Made by a program: the position numbers and the translations under genes. Below are positions 1 through 5,248 of a stretch of DNA of 14,530 nucleotides, piece after piece; the first letter of the stretch is position 1, and each line of letters starts with the position of its first letter. The notes under the pieces are model-generated. The model was not told the DNA's origin and ran no database searches. It worked only from the letters and a program-made list of their open reading frames with translations. This DNA comes from Verrucomicrobia bacterium UBA1263 (GTDB lineage Bacteria; Verrucomicrobiota; Verrucomicrobiia; Limisphaerales; UBA1412), in assembly GCA_002308515.1 (NCBI GenBank), contig DBVN01000012.1, positions 1 through 14,530 of the forward strand, given 5' to 3'.

Positions 1-131
1 AACTGTGATGTCCATCCTGGACATCCCCTCATTTCGCGTATTTCCTTAAAAATACGATAAAATCTGATTTTTTTTAAGAATCCCCTTGCTATTCTCACTT
101 TATATAGGTAGGATTCACTGCGTCCGCTAGT
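1..131. other. Intergenic region upstream of tRNA-Val
   Basis: No gene is recognised here. A perfect 8-bp inverted repeat (GATGTCCA at 7-14, TGGACATC at 18-25, 3-nt loop) could be the end-of-transcript hairpin of a gene outside the window, but no T-run follows it directly. An AT-rich stretch with a T8 run lies near 68-75. A -10-like TATATA at 101-106 sits about 26 bases upstream of the tRNA and may belong to its promoter, but no convincing -35 is present at the right distance. Confidence 0.4.
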
Positions 132-206
132 GCGCGGTTAGCTTAGTGGAAGAGCGCTACCTTGACACGGTAGAGGTCACAAGTTCGAGCCTTGTATCGC
201 GCACCA
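132..206 (+). tRNA. tRNA-Val (anticodon GAC)
   Basis: A full cloverleaf can be drawn. The acceptor stem GCGCGGT pairs with ATCGCGC with one G-U pair. The D arm follows, then the anticodon stem CTACC/GGTAG enclosing the loop TTGACAC (anticodon GAC, reading GUC/GUU valine codons). The T arm is ACAAG-TTCGAGC-CTTGT. The discriminator is A and the 3' CCA is encoded (204-206). The gene stands alone and is followed by its own intrinsic terminator. tRNA 3' ends are common integration sites, but I found no second copy of the 3' end elsewhere in the window. Confidence 0.96.
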
Positions 207-242
207 TCGTGATAGTATTGTTATTTGTTTTATTAGTTTTTA

Positions 243-278
243 CCTCCTGAGACATTCCCTCAGGGGGTTTTTCTTTTT
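243..278 (+). terminator. Rho-independent terminator of the tRNA transcript
   Basis: A 9-bp stem (CCTCCTGAG at 243-251 with CTCAGGGGG at 259-267, one T-G wobble) with a 7-nt loop is followed by a T-rich run TTTTTCTTTTT. It lies about 37 bases downstream of the tRNA-Val gene and most simply ends that transcript. Confidence 0.85.
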
Positions 279-323
279 CCTTTTCAGTCGTTTACAAACA
301 ACAAAACAGTTCTTTTCCTTTGC

Positions 324-364
324 AAAAAAAAATTACCTAAAATAGGTAACCTATTTTAGGTAAT
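324..364 (-). terminator. Palindromic AT-rich terminator of the nuclease/ATPase operon
   Basis: A perfect 16-bp inverted repeat (332-347 and 349-364, core TTACCTAAAATAGGT / ACCTATTTTAGGTAA) surrounds a single central base at 348. Read on the minus strand, the hairpin is followed directly by eight Ts (A-run at 324-331), the layout of an intrinsic terminator. It lies about 40 bases beyond the stop codon of the nuclease-like gene. On the plus strand no T-run follows, so it acts best for the leftward operon. The near-perfect symmetry could also serve as a protein-binding site. Confidence 0.75.
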
Positions 365-406
365 ATATATTTAAACAATCAATCCTATCAATCTTTTTAA
401 TGACAA

Positions 407-901
407 TTACTTAGGAGCAATTTGCCGTTGATAGCATAGGTGAAATTTCCATTTACTGTGAAAATTCTGCATACTATCTGTCTCCGAATATTGAAAATTC
501 GGATGACGACTATTCACCGCATAAGCGTATCTATACTTGTACTGCGATATATCATGATTCTCACTGAAAATTTTTATAGTAGATTCCAGCTGTTGCTTTG
601 CTTTCGTCTTCCAATCAGCACGTTTATCCTTTATCTCAATAAACGCGATCCAGGATCTGTCCTCATTATACATCATACCATCACACATACTTTGATCCTG
701 CCCCTCATGCTTGATCTGGATATTGTGATCCACTGGTATAAATTGTAAATTCTGCTGAGCTTTATTGTTCACTATCGCGCTCCAATTCTCAGAATCACCC
801 TCTACTGTGGTATAAGCCCCTTTTGGATCATCATTGATACCGAACTGAACATCCCTGCGAGCCGACTCAGTTTTGTACTTCTCATCAAAGAAATCTAACA
901 T
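407..901 (-). CDS. Putative PD-(D/E)XK nuclease-like protein, partner of AAA ATPase
   Basis: This is a 164-residue soluble protein with no signal peptide or membrane segment. I do not recognise a named family. The centre carries a pattern typical of PD-(D/E)XK nucleases: D74-G75 after a short strand, then the strand FIEIKDK with E89-x-K91, and a following helix containing Q103-Q104-L105 (a usual QxxxL-like third motif). Glu or Asp residues in an N-terminal helix (VEGDSENW) could complete the site. A DNA- or RNA-cleaving role is therefore inferred, not shown. The ATG overlaps the end of the upstream ATPase gene by 7 bp (shared ATGTTAG), indicating translational coupling and a joint function. 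An AGGA lies about 12 bases upstream of the ATG. The gene is clearly AT-rich relative to the rest of the window, consistent with acquisition by transfer. The C-terminal half is aromatic-rich (YKYRYAYAV, WKFHLCYQ). It ends at TAA just before the palindromic terminator. Confidence 0.72.
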   Translation of the reverse strand: MLDFFDEKYKTESARRDVQFGINDDPKGAYTTVEGDSENWSAIVNNKAQQNLQFIPVDHNIQIKHEGQDQSMCDGMMYNEDRSWIAFIEIKDKRADWKTKAKQQLESTIKIFSENHDISQYKYRYAYAVNSRHPNFQYSETDSMQNFHSKWKFHLCYQRQIAPK

Positions 902-2133
902 ATTTTGTACTCGTCCTCGATCTCCAGCAGCTGTTCAAATAATTGGTTAGATTCAAAAAGAGAATTATTCAAAAAATTGTCATCACTGGGCAAACTTTCA
1001 TATTTAGGAAGCAGTTTGATTTCTCCATCTTCTGTAAATTGATATATGACAACATCTTTAGACAAAACAGCTGATTGTTCAGGAACAATTTTTTCGATTT
1101 TTTCCTTTGCTCCCGATACTCCTAAAAGACCGTGATAAAGCATTCCAGCTTTGACGGCAAGCGTCAGATAATTGATGATGTATGGACTATGTGTCGTAAA
1201 TATAAACAGATTGCCTTTTATAGAATTATTGATCCTTAAAAGCTCATTCAACACATTCCGTTGTGATTTTGGAAAAAGATTCTGTTCCGGTTCCTCAACG
1301 ATATTAATGAAATGATGATTATAAAGTTCTGTTTGATACTGTTTGATCAACTCCAAACGAATACTATCATCTAATTCTTTATCTTTAAGTATTTTTTGTA
1401 TATTCTTTGTAATTCTTTCCCTTTCCTCAACACTTTTTAGATTTAAAATGTTTTCTCCTTTATTTTCAATAATTTGATTTAATAAGTAGTTGGATACGAT
1501 CATCATCGGAATAAGGGACTGAAAACCGCTGGCAGCCTCTTGTAAACGGATTTTGAAGTCATTACCTGCCAACCAGGTCAATTTATTCAATTTATCATAC
1601 GCAACCGAATATCCGTCCACCGGAAGAGATATGGTTCCCTTGGATTGTTTCAACGCCTGGAAATAATCATCCATCATAGTGGATAATGTTCCAGAAAGTT
1701 TCCTGATTTTGTCGGCATTTTCAACAGAACTTATAAAATTGCGTTCTGCCGGGATATACATTATCTGAGGACGTTCATATTTATTTTTTATATTTATTCC
1801 CAACTCTCTTACAAATAAATGTTTATCCTTATATTCAAACAGGTATTTATCTCCATAGAACTGAATATAAGTGTCTTCTTTAAAATAGTTTTGAATACCA
1901 TAAAATGAACAATACTTCTTACGAAACCTGTCATACATGGTCAATTCAGAAATAGGAAAATCTCCACGATTCAAAGCTTTTTCCAACCAGAAAAACTCTG
2001 ATATCAATTTTGCCGCGGAACTTTTCCCTGTTCCCTGACCACCACAAAACGCAGTAATTTTACAAATGTTTATCTTTGTGGACCGCTCGTTCTTGATAGG
2101 GCCAAAGTTTTTAATTGTCAGCACATTATTCAT
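895..2133 (-). CDS. AAA/ABC-type ATPase (OLD-like), likely defence system component
   Basis: With the ATG at 2131-2133 the protein has 412 residues. It begins with the SMC/OLD-type strand LTIKNFGPIK, followed by Walker A GGQGTGKS (31-38). An ABC-signature-like AASGFQS lies at 200-206, Walker B NIVEEPEQNLFP with E280-E281 follows, and a switch/H-loop TTHSPYI has H315. This order is that of the AAA_21/AAA_15 branch of ABC-fold ATPases used in OLD nucleases, Septu, PARIS, AbiL and similar systems. No TOPRIM domain is visible, so the effector is probably the overlapping small nuclease-like protein encoded downstream. The frame is open 30 codons further up to a TTG at 2223 that overlaps the fucU stop, but that extension (cysteine-rich, unlike the family) is unlikely to be translated. 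Base composition is strongly AT-rich. No clear promoter was identified, so it may be read through from fucU (86 bp between fucU stop and this ATG). Function in phage defence is inferred from family and architecture. Confidence 0.85.
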   Translation of the reverse strand: MNNVLTIKNFGPIKNERSTKINICKITAFCGGQGTGKSSAAKLISEFFWLEKALNRGDFPISELTMYDRFRKKYCSFYGIQNYFKEDTYIQFYGDKYLFEYKDKHLFVRELGINIKNKYERPQIMYIPAERNFISSVENADKIRKLSGTLSTMMDDYFQALKQSKGTISLPVDGYSVAYDKLNKLTWLAGNDFKIRLQEAASGFQSLIPMMIVSNYLLNQIIENKGENILNLKSVEERERITKNIQKILKDKELDDSIRLELIKQYQTELYNHHFINIVEEPEQNLFPKSQRNVLNELLRINNSIKGNLFIFTTHSPYIINYLTLAVKAGMLYHGLLGVSGAKEKIEKIVPEQSAVLSKDVVIYQFTEDGEIKLLPKYESLPSDDNFLNNSLFESNQLFEQLLEIEDEYKIC

Positions 2134-2219
2134 AAGATGACACTTACAGCCACAAACACTGTAGCGTAAAACCTTTTTTTTTGCAATAATTGAAGAAATC
2201 AACAACGCAAAATGAGATA

Positions 2220-2660
2220 TCAAAGCACACAGCCCTTGACCAGGAGCAGGTTGCCGTATTGTTTCTCCTCACCGGTCTGGATAATGGCGTAGGAGTGTTT
2301 GGCTTTTTCGTAGAAGGCAAAGCGCTCAATCTGTCCCAGAGGGATCTGCAATGTGGATTCAAACCCTGCCCACGCGATCGGTGTGGGCATTCCTTTTTTC
2401 TTGTCCGAGTCGGTCAGCTCCATGACACAGGCCGGGTATTGACTGTAAGCCACATCCAGCGGGAAAAGATCCACGATCGCCTTGAGCAGTGTGTTCACAT
2501 CCACGCCCGGACAGCGGATCAGTTTGCCGTAAGCGGTCTCTTTGGCAATGCTTTCGCCGGGGAAATTCGCGTCGGCCAGGATCAGGATATCTCCATGCCC
2601 CATGTCGCAAAGGACTTTCAGCATGTCGCCCGTCAATAATTTACTTATTTTATTCAGCAT
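2220..2660 (-). CDS. fucU: RbsD/FucU family sugar mutarotase (L-fucose mutarotase-like)
   Basis: The protein has 146 residues, close to the usual length of about 140 for FucU. Family hallmarks run along its whole length. The N-terminus MLNKISKLLTGDMLKVLCDM is followed by GHGD (His22, the position of the catalytic His in this family) and LADANFP, then RFAFYEKAKHSYAIIQTGE and YGNLLLVKG near the end (Tyr135 and Asn137 as in the family active site). The enzyme interconverts alpha and beta anomers of L-fucose or a similar sugar in the cytoplasm. FucU rather than RbsD is favoured by the C-terminal part (FAFYEKA, GE..YGN). A strong Shine-Dalgarno (GAGGTGAT) sits five bases before the ATG, and a good promoter lies just upstream. 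It is not next to other fucose genes here. The ATPase gene follows on the same strand. Confidence 0.9.
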   Translation of the reverse strand: MLNKISKLLTGDMLKVLCDMGHGDILILADANFPGESIAKETAYGKLIRCPGVDVNTLLKAIVDLFPLDVAYSQYPACVMELTDSDKKKGMPTPIAWAGFESTLQIPLGQIERFAFYEKAKHSYAIIQTGEEKQYGNLLLVKGCVL

Positions 2661-2685
2661 CTTATCACCTCATTCAACGGCGGTC

Positions 2686-2715
2686 ATCATAGCAAAAATA
2701 CCCCCTGCTCCACAA
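2686..2715 (-). promoter_or_regulatory. Predicted sigma70-type promoter of fucU
   Basis: On the minus strand TTGTGG (2710-2715) and an extended -10 TGC-TATGAT (-10 at 2686-2691) are separated by 18 bases. The predicted start lies near 2679, leaving a leader of about 20 bases with the strong ribosome binding site of fucU. It lies between the pseudopilin stop and the fucU start, so fucU can be transcribed independently of the genes upstream. Confidence 0.5.
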
Positions 2716-2732
2716 GGAAAAGAATTTCAGGT

Positions 2733-3566
2733 TCAATGATCTATCAGGTTCCAGCCACCGCCGCTGTCTATGCGGACGGGAACACACCACCATTTGCTGG
2801 GACCGCTGGAGGATTCCTTGATGGAATCCTGTATCCGAATGAAAGAAACACTGCCCGAAAAAGTTCCAACGATCTGGCCGCGTTTGCCGTGAATGGATTT
2901 GCTGTTGGCCGGGACATAAGTCCTGTTCACGATCCCAGCCCCGTCCACATAGTTCTGAGGCTCAGGGTGTTTGCCGCCGGCATAGGCCAGTGGTTCCCAT
3001 AGGGCGTAGGCCATCGGATTAAATTCCGTAAGTTTCAAAGAATGTTCCAAAGCGCCTATCCCGCAGACGGATGAATTCATCAGATAGGTAGAAAGCTGGT
3101 TATTGCGTTTGACCCAGAGCGGCGCGTCGCTAGGGTTGTCTTTGGGGCATTGATAGACCTTTTGCACTTTAGTATAAGGCCAGTAAAGCCCGGAGGCATA
3201 ATTCTCCGCGGCCAGCCGCAACGCTGCGGGCGAGGTCAGAGAGCCCAGCTGATCCGCACGTTTGGCGGCATTGAACTCGTTAAAATTCCGGGGAGGCGTA
3301 TAGGCAAAGAGCCAGCCATCGGGTTTTTTCTCGCCCGGAGTCCCCAGGTTCGGCCAGGGCATCCCGTCATTGTAATCGGAGGAATACATCTGCATGGCCA
3401 GAAGAAGCTGGCGCATATTGCTGACGCAGACCATTCCCTGAGAATAGGCTTTGGATTTGGACAGCGCCGGCAGAAGCAATCCCATCAAGATGGCGATGAT
3501 CGCGATGACGACCAGCAACTCGATGAGTGTAAAAGCGTTCTTCCTGATTTGTCTTTCCTTTTCCAT
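2733..3566 (-). CDS. Pseudopilin-like protein with prepilin N-terminal methylation motif
   Basis: With the ATG at 3564-3566 the protein has 277 residues. The basic leader MEKERQIRKNA is followed by FTLIELLVVIAIIAILMGLLL, a type IV prepilin/type II secretion pseudopilin N-terminus with Glu at +5 of the mature protein. The residue before the cleavage point is Ala instead of the usual Gly. The segment after it (ALSKSKAYSQGMVCVSNMRQLLLAMQMYSSDYNDGMPWP) matches the large family of prepilin-like proteins expanded in Lentisphaerota, Verrucomicrobiota and Planctomycetota. The C-terminal H-X9-DG-like segment is degenerate (HGKRGQIVGTFSG, with Ser in place of the Asp). The frame extends 21 codons further upstream, but that extension overlaps the LRR gene and would bury the leader peptide, so the internal ATG is preferred. 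It follows the LRR gene after 34 bp. The role is unknown; envelope-located or exported is the most that can be said. Confidence 0.85.
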   Translation of the reverse strand: MEKERQIRKNAFTLIELLVVIAIIAILMGLLLPALSKSKAYSQGMVCVSNMRQLLLAMQMYSSDYNDGMPWPNLGTPGEKKPDGWLFAYTPPRNFNEFNAAKRADQLGSLTSPAALRLAAENYASGLYWPYTKVQKVYQCPKDNPSDAPLWVKRNNQLSTYLMNSSVCGIGALEHSLKLTEFNPMAYALWEPLAYAGGKHPEPQNYVDGAGIVNRTYVPANSKSIHGKRGQIVGTFSGSVSFIRIQDSIKESSSGPSKWWCVPVRIDSGGGWNLIDH

Positions 3567-3573
3567 GCTCTGT

Positions 3574-3600
3574 CCGATGGCGGATCTGTGTTTACATCGG
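3574..3600 (-). repeat. Short inverted repeat between LRR and pseudopilin genes
   Basis: CCGATG (3574-3579) and CATCGG (3595-3600) form a 6-bp inverted repeat with a 15-base spacer in the 34-bp gap between the two genes. No T-run follows on either strand, so it is not a canonical terminator. It might modulate or stabilise the intercistronic mRNA. Confidence 0.35.
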
Positions 3601-4992
3601 CTATCCTTCAGTATCTGGATCCCAAGCAATAGTTCTCCTGTTTTGCCATTTACCGTTTTTGATTTTGTTTTCCCAGCTGCTGTTTTCTTTCGGATAATAA
3701 CTGATCAATGTATTGGGTGTGTCTTTATAGACATTTTTAGCAGAAGGAACATCCCCCTTATAATAAACACTGGTCAAACTAAGACAAATACCAAATGCCT
3801 CCGACCCAATGGAAGTCACGCCTTTTCCAATCGTTACACTCTTCAGATTCTCACAATTAGAAAATGCATCGTCTCCAATAAAAGTTACACTGTCAGGAAT
3901 CGTTATATTCTCCAAACTGCTACATCTGGCGAATGCATTATTTTCAATAAAACTTACGCTGTCTGGAATTATTATATCTTTCAGAATTTCACAAAAAACA
4001 AATGCACTGTTTCCAATAGAAGTTACCTTATCTGGAATTCTGTATGTAATTAATTTTTTCTCAGCTGGATATTGAATCAATTTAGTTTGATCTTTGTTAA
4101 ACAATACCCCATCCATGCTACTATATTTGGGATTGGATAGACTGACAGATATACTAGTCAGACCGAAGCATCCACTGAATGCCCTGTCTTCAATAGAAGT
4201 TACACTGCCATGGATTATTACACTACCCAGACAACCACAATTGTTAAATGCACTGTCTCCAACAGATGTTACACAATCTGGAATTATGTATGTATCTAAC
4301 TCTTTTCCAGATGGATATTGAATTAATTTAGTTTGATCTTTATTAAACAATACTCCATCTATACTACTGTAATTGGAATTGGTCACACTGACTAATATAC
4401 TAGTCAGATTGATGCAACCACCAAATGCACCGTATCCAATAGAAGTTACCCCTTTGCCAATCGTTATACTCTTCAAATTTTCACAACCAGCAAATGTCCA
4501 ACCTCCAATAAAAGGTACACTGTCGGGAATTGTTACACTTTCCAAGCTGGTACACCTCATAAATGCACAACCCCCAATATAAGTCACATTATCAGGAATT
4601 ATGATGTCTGTTAAACTTTTACATCCTCTGAAAGCTTTTTCCTCAATAGAAGTCACCCCTTTGCCAATCGTCACACTCTTCAGATCTTCACAACAATAGA
4701 AAGCTTCTTTCTCAATAGATATCACACTGTCGGGAATAATAACACCGGCCAAACCGCCGTAATATGCGAATGCCCCTTCACCAATTTTAATCACGTTGTA
4801 TGAAACAGACTCATATTCAACGAAATCTGGGATAATAATAACGATTTCACAATCATCCCATTCATCGTAATAGTCTGTTCCACATATCAATACAACCGTT
4901 CCGGTGTTTCCGTTTTGGGTCAGAACCTTGTATTTCAATTCACCTGCTATGAATTCATCTCCTATACTATTACCAGCATCATTCATTATCAA
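3601..4992 (-). CDS. BspA-like leucine-rich repeat protein (LRR_5 type), no signal peptide
   Basis: This 463-residue protein (TTG start at 4992; ATG at 4986 is the alternative) is almost entirely built of about 23-residue BspA/TpLRR repeats of the form IPDSVTxIGxxAFxxCxxLxSVTIGKGVTSI. The start region (GDEFIAGELKYKVL) is the usual N-cap of these proteins. Two 82-residue units contain the same insert, DGVLFNKDQTKLIQYP. The C-terminus (YYPKENSSWENKIKNGKWQNR) is the normal end cap. Family members usually bind proteins or host surfaces after secretion, but no signal peptide, sorting signal or anchor is present. A TGA in frame two codons upstream of the TTG and a good promoter directly before it argue that the short start is genuine. 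GGAG lies 8 bases before the TTG, favouring TTG over ATG. The gene is AT-richer than its neighbours and probably transferred or recently expanded by duplication. The pseudopilin gene follows after 34 bp. Confidence 0.88.
   Translation of the reverse strand: MIMNDAGNSIGDEFIAGELKYKVLTQNGNTGTVVLICGTDYYDEWDDCEIVIIIPDFVEYESVSYNVIKIGEGAFAYYGGLAGVIIPDSVISIEKEAFYCCEDLKSVTIGKGVTSIEEKAFRGCKSLTDIIIPDNVTYIGGCAFMRCTSLESVTIPDSVPFIGGWTFAGCENLKSITIGKGVTSIGYGAFGGCINLTSILVSVTNSNYSSIDGVLFNKDQTKLIQYPSGKELDTYIIPDCVTSVGDSAFNNCGCLGSVIIHGSVTSIEDRAFSGCFGLTSISVSLSNPKYSSMDGVLFNKDQTKLIQYPAEKKLITYRIPDKVTSIGNSAFVFCEILKDIIIPDSVSFIENNAFARCSSLENITIPDSVTFIGDDAFSNCENLKSVTIGKGVTSIGSEAFGICLSLTSVYYKGDVPSAKNVYKDTPNTLISYYPKENSSWENKIKNGKWQNRRTIAWDPDTEG
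4002..4465 (-). repeat. Tandem 246-bp internal duplication in the LRR gene
   Basis: Two closely similar segments, roughly 4002-4218 and 4248-4465, lie 246 bp (82 codons) apart in register within the LRR coding sequence. For example, GGATATTGAAT recurs at 4067 and 4313, each followed by AATTTAGTTTGATCTTT after one to three bases. They encode the two copies of the DGVLFNKDQTKLIQYP insert with its flanking repeats. High nucleotide identity with scattered silent and conservative changes points to duplication of a module by recombination. A looser version of the 23-codon LRR periodicity fills the remainder of the gene. Confidence 0.75.
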
Positions 4993-5010
4993 TTCTCACA
5001 CTCCACGCCA

Positions 5011-5039
5011 CTTATACAATCTTTCAGCAGACCGCACAA
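5011..5039 (-). promoter_or_regulatory. Predicted sigma70-type promoter of the LRR gene
   Basis: On the minus strand TTGTGC (5034-5039) and TATAAG (5011-5016) are 17 bases apart. The predicted start near 5004 leaves only a very short leader that begins at the GGAG before the TTG start codon. It supports translation from the TTG/ATG pair rather than from a longer lost N-terminus. Confidence 0.5.
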
Positions 5040-5106
5040 CTCTTATTTTCTGATGATGCTAAATACTCTTCTGATAATCATTCATTCAGATTCCGTCCAG
5101 GTTTTC

Positions 5107-5135
5107 TTGACCTTTGGTGCGTAAGGGGGTATAGA
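5107..5135 (+). promoter_or_regulatory. Predicted sigma70-type promoter of the corA operon
   Basis: TTGACC (5107-5112) and TATAGA (5130-5135) are separated by exactly 17 bases. The predicted start is near 5142, giving a leader of about 107 bases before corA. It is divergent from the LRR promoter about 70 bp away. It can drive corA, the histidine kinase, the response regulator and the glycosyltransferase, which are all tightly spaced on this strand. Confidence 0.55.
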
Positions 5136-5141
5136 AAGGGG

Positions 5142-5248
5142 GTCATGTGACAAAGTGTCACGGCGGGCCGCTCCAGGGATGCGGCTCGGAATCACCATTT
5201 CTCCACCGGGGGAATGATCGCAGGAACCGTCTGTAGGAAATCACGCTT
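5142..5248 (+). promoter_or_regulatory. Structured 5' leader of corA with three hairpins
   Basis: Three consecutive inverted repeats occupy the predicted leader. The first is GTGACA/TGTCAC (5147-5152, 5156-5161), just after the predicted start. The second is GGGCCGC/GCGGCTC (5165-5171, 5181-5187, one wobble). The third is a 9-bp stem 5196-5204/5208-5216 with two G-U pairs. No T-run follows, so no terminator is apparent. The leader does not resemble the M-box in length or pattern. The first repeat could instead be an operator. AGGAAA at 5234-5239 precedes the corA ATG by about 9 bases. Confidence 0.4.

Noticed and set aside
7..25. 8-bp inverted repeat at the left edge as a terminator
   Set aside because: The stem is perfect, but there is no T-run on either side and the upstream gene is not in the window.
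180..206. tRNA 3' end as an attachment site with a second copy marking an integrated element
   Set aside because: No repeat of the tRNA 3' end was found elsewhere in the window, and no integrase gene is present.
2134..2223. N-terminal extension of the ATPase to a TTG at 2223
   Set aside because: The extra 30 residues (hydrophobic then Cys-rich) do not resemble the family, which starts directly with the LTIKNFGPI strand, and the TTG overlaps the fucU stop without a ribosome binding site.
2190..2639. Plus-strand open frame of about 149 codons
   Set aside because: It lies antisense to fucU, whose protein is clearly recognisable; no family resemblance or ribosome binding site was seen.
3567..3629. 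Upstream start of the pseudopilin-like gene at 3629
   Set aside because: It would overlap the LRR gene and place 21 residues before a normal short prepilin leader; the ATG at 3566 gives the expected basic leader.
3150..3632. Plus-strand open frame of about 160 codons
   Set aside because: It is antisense to the pseudopilin gene and its sequence has no recognisable domain.
3801..4760. Regularly spaced repeats resembling a CRISPR array
   Set aside because: The periodicity is the 69-bp LRR codon repeat inside an open reading frame; copies are diverged and there are no unique spacers.
5146..5161. CRP/FNR-like site in the corA leader (TGTGA ... TCAC)
   Set aside because: The half-sites are spaced by seven rather than six bases and lie downstream of the predicted start; it is more simply a small hairpin or other operator.
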